From contig OU342634.1 in the NCBI GenBank assembly GCA_910589415.1, positions 22,813,144-22,877,143 on the forward strand: a DNA stretch of 64,000 bases, written 5' to 3'. This document shows positions 1-12,229 of this stretch, piece by piece; within the stretch, counting starts at the first letter, position 1; each line of letters begins with the position of its first letter. This DNA is from Malachius bipustulatus (Eukaryota > Arthropoda > Insecta > Coleoptera > Melyridae). The translations under genes were made by a program, and so were the position numbers. A model generated the notes under the pieces. That model saw only the letters and a list, made by a program, of their open reading frames with translations. It did not search any database and had not been told where the DNA came from.

Positions 1-859
1 GTTAAACAAGAGCTCTCCGTCTCGGATATAACAGCTGTGATGTTATTAAGAAATCGTACCAGAAGGGACCATTTTAATAAAGTTTGCTTTACGCATTGTA
101 GCTTACAGACACAAGCATCCAAGTGCTGCTTTATTAATTCACGTTGGCTGAAACAACAATTAAGAATCGGCAATATGTGACGTCATTAGAGCCCCATTAA
201 GATGGCGCTGTGAGCGAACGATAAGCGCGGAGGGCTCTGAAACGATAATGTGTTTCAGGTTAATTGTTCGCCGTCACTTTCGTCTGTTTTATGACTTCAG
301 GGGGAACAACCTGCGCGCTCGAACAGCGAAATTGCATTCAAATTAAAAATAGGCTATGCTCGAGCTGGGCTTCATTGGAATATATTTCACCCGAAATCTG
401 TCAACAGCGACTGTTAACAGCGTAATGAAGTAGCATTTTACCCCAACTCTTCATTTTTATAGTCCCTATTTATGTTTACAACCCAGTGGTTGAGTGAAGG
501 TCAGGATGTTTGCCATAAAATGGAATTGTTCCTGCAGGAAACATGCAGTGAGGGGTTAAACTACTGAAATTCCGAGTGGTGCTTTATTCTCTAACCATTT
601 AAAATAATTACCTTCTTGAGTACCAATTATGTATAGCGTGTGTGAAAATAACACCTTTACGAACTCTTGAAAAGCGATTCTTTACGTTAATCACTTAGAA
701 ATTATTATTTTGGATATATTTTGTATAATAAGACTTTCTTTTATAAGATGAGTTTTATAATTCTTCTTTCGCTACATTTCTTCTCTCGCCCCCCTACCAT
801 TGCACATAGGTAGACCATTTATCATTTCAGCCGTTTTCCCTTGTTTTAGTAATTTTTAC
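1..859. other. No recognisable gene (1-859)
   Basis: AT-rich unique-looking sequence. I see no convincing coding frame, RNA gene or terminal repeats here. A moderately GC-richer patch around 180-330 stands out from the flanks but carries no motif I can name. Confidence 0.5.
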
Positions 860-1470
860 AACCTTGACAGTCTACCTTTCCGATTTTATCTTTTCTTCAC
901 ACCCCAGAGATCGATCTTAACATTCTCGTATCTGCAATTTCAGCCGTCGTTGTTCGTCTCCTGTACTGTCTCAAATTTCTGTAAAAATTTTTTACAACAA
1001 CTCTACTCTCTCATAAGATACCTGATACCTACCTGAGAATTTCTTCCAATTCATCCATCCTTCTTGTATTCTCTGTGGTATCTGCCCATCTAGTTCGCCT
1101 CGTTTCTGAAGTTTTCCACTTTTATCAGTTTTTCTTCTTGCATAATCACCTGTTCTTTGTATGACATAATTGAACTCCAGACACTCTGCTTCTTTCTAAA
1201 ATTTATAAACCTCTTTCTTGAAATCTTTCAGATTCCGCTCGAACTCTTCTATACTGGTGCTTGGTGTTGCAGAGCACAGTATCGTGGTCAAACATCATAC
1301 ACCAGGGGATTTTTCCTTTTATACTATTATGTTGCATCTTATCTGTAAGTTCTACAAGAATATTAATCAAGTAAAGGCTCAATATTGTCCCAAATAGAGT
1401 CGTGGCGTAAGTCTATTTAACTGGTATACCATATATCAGTCCAAAGCCACTCCTCCCACCTGAGTCATTT
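860..1470 (-). pseudogene. Decayed non-LTR retrotransposon reverse transcriptase fragment
   Basis: Read on the minus strand in pieces from several frames, this stretch resembles the 3' half of a LINE reverse transcriptase. In order there is a GTILS-like segment (about 1332-1404), an MMF-D-H-D-TVLC segment (1269-1298) in the place of the usual F-A-D-D-IVLC catalytic box, an IQEGWMNWKKFSG segment (about 1032-1078), and an AEIADTRMLRSISGV segment (about 899-945) followed by RKDKIG. These match the order of motifs in RTE-like and related insect LINEs as I remember them. Stops and frame changes interrupt it throughout and the first Asp pair of the active site is broken, so it is dead. The exact ends and clade are inferred. 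Confidence 0.6.
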
Positions 1471-4318
1471 AAACATTTTTATAAAAACTTTTTTTTTATT
1501 TTTATGAAAAAAAACTTCAACCATACCTACTTAACAATTTTCGGTTCGTCTTAGGATGCATTACAATATTATAAAAAAATAATTAAAAACTAACCATAGG
1601 TAAGTGTATAATAAATTAGTCTCTGCATTATGATTTCTTTTTGACGTTGAATACTTCTAGCGCGGAGTATAGTGATTTTAACTTCTTGTTTTATATCACT
1701 GTTCTACGTAACGTGTAATCCCAAAAGAGCTGAGAGAGAAGTCAACTCTGAAATCGTGAGACTACTGTAATTTTTAGCAGTAGAAGAAGCACGTTGCAAA
1801 AAATGCGGAAGCCGCTAGGGGAATAAATGAACGTGACTTCCAGTAACCACGTCTATTGAAATTGCAAAAAGAAAGCAGCCGCTATGTAGAGGTCAGAGGT
1901 GAGACTTGGGCAGACGAGTGTAACTTATCATAATAGGTATGCAAGAAAATTCGATTCAATCACTACGGGACTCTCGGAAGCAGTTACACAAGCACCCTCA
2001 CCTTTGAATTTATTACTATACTCAATATAATCGATTAAAATCTGATTGATTCGGACTATCCCGCTTTAGTATTTTTTAAATTTATTTTTAAATAAATAGT
2101 TTTAAACATTTTACTCAAAACTTACCGGAAAATAATGTTAAAATGCGCTAGATTTTTATCGGTCTGAAAATATGTAGATATAGTCATGGTTTGTATACTT
2201 ACCAGAATGCAGGATGAGGATATTTCTTCGAAATTGCACCTTTGATGTTAAATAACTTGAGCATGGGAAGATCATAATTCTAGGATGATTAAATTTTACT
2301 TCTGATCCTGATGAGTTTACTAATTTATTTCACAATGACATAAATACTAACAGAATAACCATAAGTACCTACTAGCGAAAATGTTGCCAAAGACAAATAT
2401 TTTGCTGATGACTGTGTAATATTAACTTAACTAACGTGTATGCGGTATTTTTTATAAATCAGTAAAAGTAGACAGATGTAGAAAATGATGTAAAATTGTT
2501 TTCATAGTTGCAAAACGAAGAGAGTGAGTCGTATTCTCACCTGAAAATTGTTCCTCATTTTCGTGCCAATCACGTTATAGTGGCAAACTAGTAGCAAAAA
2601 CTCTAAAGTTCCGGTGTGATAGTCTTTGATACTTCATAAGAACAAAAAATAATAAAAAACAAAGCAGACTATATAGAAGGTTCTAATTCTAAATATTCCT
2701 TTCTTAAATTCGAATTTTTTACTAGTTCAGAAGTTTCTGTCAATATTATGAGTAAAAAAAAGTTTAGCAAGCAAATGCGTCACAATTGCAGCGATTTATA
2801 TGATTAGGTTGGTACTAAAAGCGGCTTTAAACTAAGCAAACCAAGCCCAGTAATAACTTACACATACAACACCCTTCTGCAGGTTTAATTGTACCTACTG
2901 ACTTTTGTAAAGATGATGTAAAAGAATTAATTCTCTCATATGGAGTGTAGCCCAAGCATCCTGCATATTATAATCCAGTGCACATCGTTAAATCCGAATG
3001 AAAGTTACAAAGACACTCACCCTTGAAAGAATACGAATGATGATGGGTAGGGAGGCTTTGGCGATTCGTGCCGAATTAGCCACCCTTCTTTGCACCTGTG
3101 CTTTCATATCGACCGGCAGAACAATAATAACAAAACGACAGTGCGATGCGGATGGGAAAAGTGTGAAGCCATCCAACCGTTATACGCCAATGGGAGTAAG
3201 GGAAAGGGAGTATCATTAAAAACAGTGGAGTTTGAGACGAGGCTTAGATTTACCTAACTTCAGGAAAAAGCTGTAGGTAGACTTACATGAATATTGCTTT
3301 TCATCACAGCGAAAAGAAAGAGACTCTATAAATAAAAGGAACAAAGACAGGATGAGTTGACAATCCGGAAGAGTTATTTCGCACAGTGGGTGAATTTTCG
3401 ATTTAATGGAAAAATTAATCAGCAGAAAAGATTCATTATCTGGAAATAATGGAATCGATTTTTTACAAGATATATTTTTAATCCTTCCGATTTCGCGTCA
3501 CTATACATATACTTGACGATTACTGCAATTCCCCAACACTGGAAATGAAGCTATTATGTCATCTAAAATCAAATCATGGCATCAATGGCCAATGCTATTA
3601 TTGACACAATGACGTCTCCTTTGATATTGTCAAGAAAAAAGAACTTCCTTTTCTATAGCTTGAATTTAAATCAGAGTAAATACAACAGTTTGTATATTGA
3701 CGCTAAGCCTGATTGTCTGTTGCCACTGTTTATGTTAAAGATAATTAATTAATGCAACCCTGTTCGACTGTGAATTTATTATTAAGTTCTAAAAACAAAG
3801 CATTGTGTATAATAATAGTAAGAGTAACAGTAATAGTTCTTGTCCTAGTGCTGCTAGTGCCTAATGACAAATCCCAGGCAGGAGATTTTATTGTTAGGAG
3901 GGCGTGATTTGTAACTGTCAGTGGTCCAAATTGAAAAAGCGGCCCATGAATGGTTGTTGGTGTTAGCTGAAAGGCAATAAAGCGGTGTTTGAGTGACAAG
4001 TGACTTTGCATGCTTTGCACTTGATTACTGGAGCCAAATAGAACAGCTGCGTTGCGTGTCGTCTAATAACGAAACTGGCAGGCGCAATCATTTCTGCAAT
4101 CAGAACCAGATGGAACCACTGAAGTAGGAAGTACCTAGTATAGTACTATTCCACTAAATACACCTATTGTTTTTAGGTCATACTATGTATATTTAAGTAG
4201 AAGAATTTATCGTGAGAAGCATATACCTACCGATATCTATATCGCTGTTGAAAAACTAAATTATCCATCTCCAGCTTGATATGATTGTAAGTAGTGATAT
4301 GATAAAGCTATATACATA
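1471..4318. other. No recognisable gene (1471-4318)
   Basis: AT-rich DNA with scattered TACC/TAGG tetranucleotide runs. The few open frames (for example near 2998-3219 and 3745-4020) are under 100 codons, overlap on both strands and show no recognisable domain. No RNA gene or terminal repeat was seen. Confidence 0.45.
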
Positions 4319-5514
4319 TACACCGTGTTTTATATTAAGTCGGCACTATTGCTAACTTCGTTATTATTTAACCTATAAAGTCGGTTAAATTAGCAAACTA
4401 GTAGTATTTTTTCTCCTGAATAAAATGGCGAAAGCAGAAAAACAATTGAACATCGCGTTTTTGAGATATTTAAAAAAAAATAATTTTTTTAATGGAACAC
4501 CCTGTATATTTTTAGATGGATCGATTGCAAAATTTTTTTTAAAGGAAAAGTCTTTATACACTATGATCCTAAAATAATAAATTCATTAATTATTCATTAT
4601 TTTATTACTCCCAAAGTAGGCTGCGAAAATTATTGTAATTTAGTGTACCTACGTAATGTGAGATAAAAAAATTATGTCGCCCTCAATAGTGTATTTTTCA
4701 ATAAAAAAATACACTAAAAATAAGAGTTGTTACCTTGAAAAGGATTTAATTTTACACAAACAAATAACAGAACTTGTTTGTGTGTGAAATTTTATTATTT
4801 TAGGATCATAGTGCATAGAGACTTTTTCCTTTAAAAAAAATTTTGCAACCGATCCATCTAAAAATATACAGGGTGTTCCATAAAAAATATCATTTTTTTT
4901 TTAAATATATCGAAAACGCAATGTTCAATTGTTTTTCTGTTTTCATCGTTTTATTCAGGAGAAAAAATACTACTAGTTTGCTAATTTAACCGACTTTCTA
5001 GCTCAAATAATAACGAAGTTAGCAATTAGTGCCGACTTAATTTAAAACACAGACAAGGTTCTGTTATTTGTTTATTTAAAATTAAATCCTTTTCAATATA
5101 ACAACTCCTTTTTTTGTGTATTTTGTTATTGAAAAATACACTATTGAGAACGATATATTTTTTTACCTTACATTACGTAGGTAGGTACACTAAATTACAT
5201 TAATTGTCGCAGCCAACTTTAGGAGTAATAAAATAATGAATAATTAATGAATTTATTATTTTAGGATCATAGTGCATAGAGACTTTTTCCTTAAAAAAAA
5301 ATTTGCAACCGATCCATCCAAAAATATATAGGGTATTCCATTAAAAAAGTTACATTTTTAAAAATATCTCGAAATCGCGATGTTCAATTGTTTTTTTGTT
5401 TTCGCCATTTTATTCAGAAGAAAGAATACTGCTAGTTTGCTAATTTAACCGACTTTCTTGGTTAAATAATAACGAAGTTAGCAATAGTGCCGACTTAATA
5501 TAAAACACGGTGTA
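4319..5514. mobile_element. Three-armed foldback element flanked by TA
   Basis: The left end reads TACACCGTGTTTTATATTAA and the right end is its inverse, with TA on both outer sides (4317-4318 and 5515-5516). The left arm runs inward for several hundred bases and its reverse complement ends the element. A second copy of the inverted arm lies at about 4786-5048, a direct repeat of the final arm offset by roughly 464 bp, so the layout is arm, inverted arm, inverted arm. Each arm also carries an internal ACCCTGTAT or ATACAGGGTG motif. There is no coding frame, so this is a non-autonomous element that would be moved in trans. TA flanks suggest Tc1/mariner-type target choice. Confidence 0.75.
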
Positions 5515-5516
5515 TA

Positions 5517-6226
5517 TCAGAAATTTTTGTCCGAAAAAAATCGTTATTTCAATTTTCAAAAAGCAATTTTCTTTTAAAATTGATGGGTGGTGAGTGCTAA
5601 TGCAGAACATCACTGGTTAGTGGCGAACGCATAATCATGCTGTTGCAATATATCAGGCTCGAAGGATCAATAATTTGTTGTGATTATTTGGTTATACCTT
5701 ATACCAAACGAGAATCTTATTCATAAAGCAGCTTCAGGTGTGTTATTAACAGAGCGGAAACTTTTTTTAATGACTTTTGCAAAGGAAGTCATAGAAACAA
5801 TTAGAAATGTTCAAGTATTATTGTATATTTGCTTAAACAACTACAAATGTAAAACGTAAGGAATCAAACAAAAAAATTGACAGCAGTTATAGAATGTAGT
5901 CTGATGCGGAAACGAAATTCCAGGTGAATATTTTAAAGACGATTATTAATAATTATTATTAATCATCATTTTCTGACGATTATTTTAAATCAATCACTGA
6001 TGCTGCTGAAGGAAATTAATATATTCAACGTATATTACTTTTCAAGAAACTGTCAGAACAGGAATTTCAGTTGACATGCGTATTTCCTAGCTTAGCTCAT
6101 AGTTTTTCTTAATCTTTTCAAAACCTACATAAAAGACAAATTTTTCCTCAACTATTATAGTTTTACCGCATAAGCGAAGTTTTAGTAATTATTACTTTAT
6201 GTTTGATCTATTTGCCGATAATATCT
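5517..6226. other. Unassigned spacer left of the Gypsy element
   Basis: AT-rich DNA between the foldback at 4319-5514 and the LTR retrotransposon. No gene, RNA or terminal repeat is visible. It ends in the AAGA used as the retrotransposon target site. Confidence 0.45.
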
Positions 6227-6230
6227 AAGA
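6227..6230. repeat. Left target-site duplication AAGA
   Basis: AAGA directly precedes the left LTR and recurs at 20426-20429 directly after the right LTR. Extending to five bases breaks the match, so the duplication is 4 bp, which fits Gypsy/Ty3 integrases. Confidence 0.85.
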
Positions 6231-8942
6231 TGGAGCCTTCCTCCCCCTCGCTTACTCCCACTCAAAAAGTTGAACAATAAAAAAAAATAATAATTCACTT
6301 ACCTTAACCCCGAAAGGAAGGAGGTGGCTATTGACAGATCTCAATGTGACTAGGCAAATTTGTAACATTAGCCACATTGGCCTGTCGAGTAGGACATATC
6401 AAATTTCGAATGCCCCACCCAAATATTCTAAATGTCGAAAGAAAATAAATTTTAAATTTTGAAAAGTGATCGTCTAAAATTTCAAAGTATCAAACCAAAA
6501 CCAAACTTAAACAAAAGATTCGTTGTGATTATCCAGCCCGGGACAGATAAATGTGGCCTTCCTCTGGAAAATCCAGCATTCACCGAACCAGACTGGACCC
6601 GTAGTAACTCCTAACAATTTTAAAAACAATAACCAAAAATTAATAAACCTCACCAAAATATACCAGGATATATCGCCTTATTCTTGATGTTACTCTACTG
6701 ATTGAATAAATAATTTAAAAGAACATGAGGAGGGTTGATACTCAAAACTCTAAAATTGTTGAATTTTAATACAAAGATTTATTAAAATCAATTTCATCAT
6801 CAGTACAATAGACTGGCAATCACCAATAGATCTTACATATCAACAATCAATTTAATAATTAAAATCAATAATCCTGACTCAAATATTCAAACATAAATAT
6901 TACCTTATTACCAATGATATCAAACTTACATGATTAAAATTCAAGATAGGTACCTATATCATTTCAATAGTTCAGATAAAAATTTCCAAAGCTCAAATTC
7001 TATTAAACAATTTCTAAACTATAACACATAGGTATGATTCTGAATAGAACTTGGAGTTAGATCAGAGATTATTTCTCAAAAATTCAAATTTATCTTAAGC
7101 AAAAGTTTCAATATAAAAATCGGTATCTACCTACAAAATCTGAAATTCAAAATTTAATTTAGAAAATGATCATCTCTAACTCGAAATCCTAAACACATAC
7201 GATAAATTTAATAAATTATTTTTACACATAACCATTACATTAGTCACTTGTTGACCACAATAAAAGTTCATAACATATTATCAAAAATCAAATTCACTTA
7301 GAAAGTCATAGGTGATGAAATCAATTAAACACTGTACTTGAATTTATTTAATTTTCTTGATTATTGGAAAATAGTAAAAGTTTATTCACTCATAAAGACA
7401 TACCTTGTTCTTCAAAACTCCATCTCAAAAACTGACGAACTAAGGTTCCTCTAACCTAAGCGCGATGATCAAAGACTAGGCCGGCATGGTTGCTGGAACT
7501 GCCTTTGCACTGGTGTTAGCACCCCTTGGTTGATGTTCCAGGTGCCGGATGAGCTGGACTGCTCTCCCTGCTACCTTGTGACGACCAAATATAAAAGCGC
7601 TAGAACCTCTGCCTGATGAAACCTTCCATGCCTCCAAACTAAACTCCACCACTCTTCTTTATTTTTCCAAGCTTCTACAAATATCACCTTTCACACAGGC
7701 TAGTGTACCTACCTAGGTAGGTACCTACATAAGCCTCCACATGATCGAATCTTTATGTAAACTTTCGTGTAAATTAGAAAATTGAAAGTTGGAACTCAAA
7801 ACTCAGAAACTAGAAGTTCGAAATTAACATTCAGGAATCAAAAGTTAAAACTTAGAAATTCAAAGTTCGAAATCAAAAACTGGAAATCGGAAATTAGTAG
7901 TTAAAATTCAAAACTGGAAATCGGGACCTAACATTCTAGAACTTGAAACTCAAAAGTAAATCAAAACTAAAGTTCAAAACTACGTTCAAAACTACGTCCA
8001 AAACTACGTCCAAGACTACGTCCAAGACTACGTCTAAACCCACGTCCCTTGTCTGTAAAGACAAGAAAGCGAACATTAGTTATAATGACCAAAATTAAAT
8101 TCAAAAGATTACTCACGTAAGACTGCATCTTTCACGGAAACAACTTCACCATAATAACGTCTCACACAAGGGACTAATACTAATTTACGAACTTGTAGAC
8201 AAGCTACATGACCTGTCGAATTTAGACCGGAAAATGAACCTGAAGCGTCCTTTACCTCCCTTTATAATTTTTTGGGGATGACGCTATCGCATGCGCCTTA
8301 ACCACTGTCCAACCGAACTTGGTGACCCACTTTCACTCCAAATATCATCATCGACAGTATGCAACACTTAAAACTCGCACGCGACATTGACGGATCGATT
8401 CTCATATACTCTAGTACACCATCGGCAGTACGATCAACCTCTCCCGTTCTCCCTATATCCAAACTTAAATTTCACAATCGTGAATCCGCTTATACTCGAG
8501 GCTTGTCGTGTCCCAGAACAAAACGCAAGTTTTTTTTATATGTTTCCTCAACTATCGTTTCATGTTTTTTTAACCCACACCCAAAGAAATAATCTTTTAG
8601 GTTTTATCTGGATAACTAATCGGAAATCTTGAGTAGCAAGATGAGAGTGGTCTCATTAGACGCGGAAAATTAATTCGCATAAGATGATATACTTTTCAAA
8701 CTCTGAAAACCCAGAACCGGGACAGAAAATCGACCAGACATGTTTTCTACGTCTTACTCAAATAACAAAAGCAAGGATTTCTTAATAGCTGTCAGGTGTT
8801 CGTTCGTGATCTTTGCCTAATACAGCCTCCTACATCAGCGAAAATGTACAGTCAATCATAACTCTTCTGAACTTTATAAAAATATTCCAAATCAAGAATT
8901 AAAATTTTGAAAAAGAAAACGTAGCGTGCAAGGCACGCTGCA
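6231..8942 (-). repeat. 3' LTR (left copy), 2712 bp
   Basis: Matches the right copy base for base wherever I compared them. The one difference I found is T at 8332 against A at 19815. In the sense direction it opens with TGCAGCGTGCC and contains a short perfect hairpin (GCGTGC, loop AAG, GCACGC) almost at the terminus. It holds a 12-bp tandem array at 7981-8040, low-complexity A-rich degenerate units at about 7770-7980, and a TACC/GGTA palindromic run near 7708-7730. A TATAAAG in the sense direction (around 8263-8269) is a possible core promoter but is not proven. Two overlapping frames of about 80 codons at 8359-8632 look like chance. Confidence 0.95.
7981..8040. repeat. 12-bp tandem array inside the LTR
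   Basis: Five units of TACGTCCAAGAC with minor changes (TACGTTCAAAAC, TACGTCCAAAAC, TACGTCTAAACC), followed by a partial CACGTCC. The same array lies at 19464-19523 in the other LTR. ACGT-centred units spaced by about one helical turn could bind a dimeric factor; that is inference. Confidence 0.85.
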
Positions 8943-8953
8943 CACCCCCCCTT
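8943..8953 (-). promoter_or_regulatory. Polypurine tract of the Gypsy element
   Basis: In the sense direction a run AAGGGGGGG followed by TG lies directly against the start of the 3' LTR. This is the expected place and base composition for the primer of plus-strand DNA synthesis. Confidence 0.8.
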
Positions 8954-11900
8954 GTAAAAAGGAAGGAAAAGTCTCCACAAGAAACTTTTCCGAGAGAACT
9001 CCTCTCGAATCAACAATCAACAAATCCCAACAAACCGAAAGAAAAGACAGAAAGAACAAGTTTTAAACACTCCATGTTTCAAACACAAAGCAATATGGGC
9101 GAGCCCTGACCTCGGAAACCGCCAGTAGGACTCTGGTTACTAAAACTAGGTTAAACAGGCTCCCAAAAGGAAAACCTGACTGCCGTTATTCGGAAACTAA
9201 CTCCGCTCTACACATAACTTATCAAAATAAGTTGAGTCTTATGAGAACACAAAGGGACTCAAAAGGACAAAACTCCTATGGTGGCAATATTTGCCTATGT
9301 AGCGAAGCTCAAATAATTGGCCCCTGTGGTTGGCATGTCGCAAGACTATACCTCCTACTTCATCAGTCGGGGGCTCCACAACTGACTAAAAGGCAGGCCC
9401 TTTCCATTTATAAGGCTGGAAATGACATAATGCACCCCTCTAGTACACTACCTTGTAACTAAAGATTTTTCAAAAGAAAGCTAAATATTTTCCCTAACCT
9501 CTGGTTGAACAGACTATACCAGAACCAATAACCTCCACCACCGTACTCATCCATAAAATAAAACTAAAACTATGTGAAACAGAGTTCTCCATTAGAGAAA
9601 CTCCGGCTGTCGTCAATCGATTACCGACTTCGTCCTACACACAAAAAAATCAAGGAGTTGGGTCTGCCTGAACACCTCAAGGAAATTCAGTGACCGAAAC
9701 TCGTGAGTTGGCAATACTGCCAGGATGACGAAGACATAAAGATTCGGCCCCTATGGTCGGTATGTCGCCAGACAATACCACCTACTTCATCAGCTGGGGG
9801 CTAAGCAGCTGACTAGACGACAGGGCAATTCTCCGCTTATGAGGCCGGAAATGCCAAAATACACCCCTCTAGTGCGTTTCCTAGCGACTAGAGATTTAAC
9901 GTCAAAAGCTAAAAAGGTTTCCTCGATCGTTAGTTAGTTAAGAATAACGTCCTAACGACTTTGGAGCGAAATATGATTCCTAACAAAGGAAATCATAGAG
10001 AAATCTAAAAAAAGCCAAAACTAAATTTCTACCTAGAAAAGCCTAAAGAAATTTTAAATCTAAGAGTTCTACTTATACCTCAAACTCCAAGACGTCTAAA
10101 TCGGGTTAAATGTCAAAATTGTTCATACTCAAAGTATTTTGATCTGGATACCTCCAAGTCAAAATTATTCATACCTCAAAATATCAAAACCGAAATATCG
10201 AAGATATTCATACTCAAAAAATGTCAAAATCGGGATATCTAAAATTATCTATACTCAAAAATGTCAAAATTGTTTTCCAAAAACGTCCAAATTATTCAAC
10301 AAGATTCAGTCAAGTGGTTATCAAAAACACAAGAATAGATGAAATTCTGAAACTCCAACTCGGATTTTATTTCTCAAAATTCTTTAACGCAAACGCTAAG
10401 TATCAGTAGTGAGACAGATTTAATTTTCCAAGATTTCCCTCTACTGAGACCTACGTCACTAAATTTCTCTACTGAATGACTCAAAGTGGTACTGGAACTG
10501 TGCGGCCATTCTTACTCAAGAACCCGTCGAGACTTACCCAGACACCTAAACTCAAAGACTCAAAACTATCTCAACTTCAATTCATTACTCTAAAACTTAC
10601 ACAAATGTGTTAGACCTTCAGAATTATACTAATATGTTGATCAAGGTGGAACTTGACGTCAAAATATAGGGAGTAAAGTCCCTACTTTACTTAAAAGAAC
10701 TTGGAAATAATTCTCCAATTCAAAATCGTCATCAAAGGGTAAACATACTATATGGTCCTAAAAAGGACTGTCAGTTTTCACTTTAGACGGTGCAGGGCGG
10801 AAAAGGACGAAAAAGGACCCGATTGTCGTTTTCACTTTAGACGGGGCAGGGCGGAAAAGGGCAAACAAAAGGACCCTAAAGAAGAGATAAAAGATCAAAA
10901 GCGAACTTAGATGTATACTGAAAACAGCGAAAAAGAAAAAAGAAAAAAAGCGCATAGAAATATATACAAGAAATCAGCCACTGGAACTATTTTCAAAATG
11001 GCTGGATACTTTCTCTTTAGGTAACACCAGGGTGGAAAGTACCAAAAATAACCCCAAAGATGTTGTCATTGTCTAAAGAAAATTTTTCAAACGAGAAACC
11101 AAATCTCAATCATTGGACCTATGAAGTGGTTTTACTTACCAATGAACCCTATCTCAAAGAATAAAATTTTCAAAAAGAAAATCAAATCTCAACCGTTGGA
11201 CCTATATGTGGTTTTACTTACCAACGAGCTCTATCTCAATTATTACGGAAATAAAAATTTTCAAAGAGAAAGATTTTTACTTTTAACTGTCACACTACTC
11301 AAATGTTCTCAAAAGAGCAAACTTGAAAAGTTCTTACAAATGAAGAGACTTTTAAAACTCAAAATTTCTTGTCAAAATCTGTATAGTTAATTTCCAATCA
11401 TAACTCATTAACCACCCGGTTAATGTTGTTCCGCCAAAATTAAACACCATCAAAGATATTCGAGATAATGTGTCAACTGAAAGAATTCTTAAATCTCAAC
11501 TAACTGTACTTATTGAATCTCAAACTCTAGCTAAAAATATTGCCTCGACTTAACCTTAATCAAAGGAATGGAAAAGATTTTTATCATCAGGAGCTTTTTC
11601 TTAAAAATCTCAACCTAAAAATATTATAACTACCTCAACTCTCGACTCTACTCAACGGATCGTTCCTGAAAGTTACTGTTAGGATGATAACAGCTCAGAT
11701 TTATATTTAGATTATGCCAATTATCAACTCTAACAGAACTCGAAATTTTCAATTAAGAACTCACCTAAATCAACTCAACCCAACGCCTAGTCACGTAGCT
11801 CACTTATTTGCATGGGGCTCTAACGCGACCGTTTAAAAATATTTTACAAATTAGTCTGGCCATGACTAAAATGTAACTCAACCTCTACCTCAACAACAAT

Positions 11901-12229
11901 TACTGGTAGGTTAGCTAAATTTATTTAATTTGCACGCTAACATCACCAGTCTCAAATTATTTTAACATAAGTACCTATAAAAGGATTTTCTCTAAACTCG
12001 ACTCAACCCCTACGAAAACTCCTGACTCTAAACAACCTTTATTTTTTCTCCAAAACCGTAACTAAACTTACTGAAAAGCTTACTATTGACACACTAAACG
12101 AATTCTTTCTAAATTCTCAAACTACAAACAAATAGGATATATACTGCCTTTGCGTGTGAACGGAGCTTTACACTAGGGGCGCCAACTTGAATACAATACA
12201 ACTAGGTCACCCCTAAAGCGCGCTCTACA
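8954..12229 (-). other. Non-coding 3' region of the Gypsy element with internal repeats
   Basis: About 3.3 kb between the pol stop and the polypurine tract has no frame over 90 codons and nothing resembling an envelope gene. It is built from old internal duplications: a module centred on GGCCCCTGTGG at 9319 recurs, diverged, at 9746 (offset 427 bp); short units rich in CATACTCAAAA and TGTCAAAAT lie at about 10100-10290; a TTTTCACTTTAGACGG unit repeats at about 10774 and 10829; and a unit with GTGGTTTTACTTACC repeats at about 11101 and 11184. It may act as long 3' UTR, packaging or promoter-proximal sequence; its role cannot be told from sequence. Confidence 0.75.

Noticed and set aside
8359..8632. 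Two overlapping frames of 77-81 codons, repeated identically at 19842-20115
   Set aside because: They are the same LTR sequence twice, overlap each other in different frames on the non-sense strand of the element, and have no recognisable domain.
10758..10955. Hydrophobic 65-codon frame as an envelope remnant
   Set aside because: It lies on the right strand but is Phe-rich from low-complexity sequence and spans a short tandem repeat; no signal of an envelope protein.
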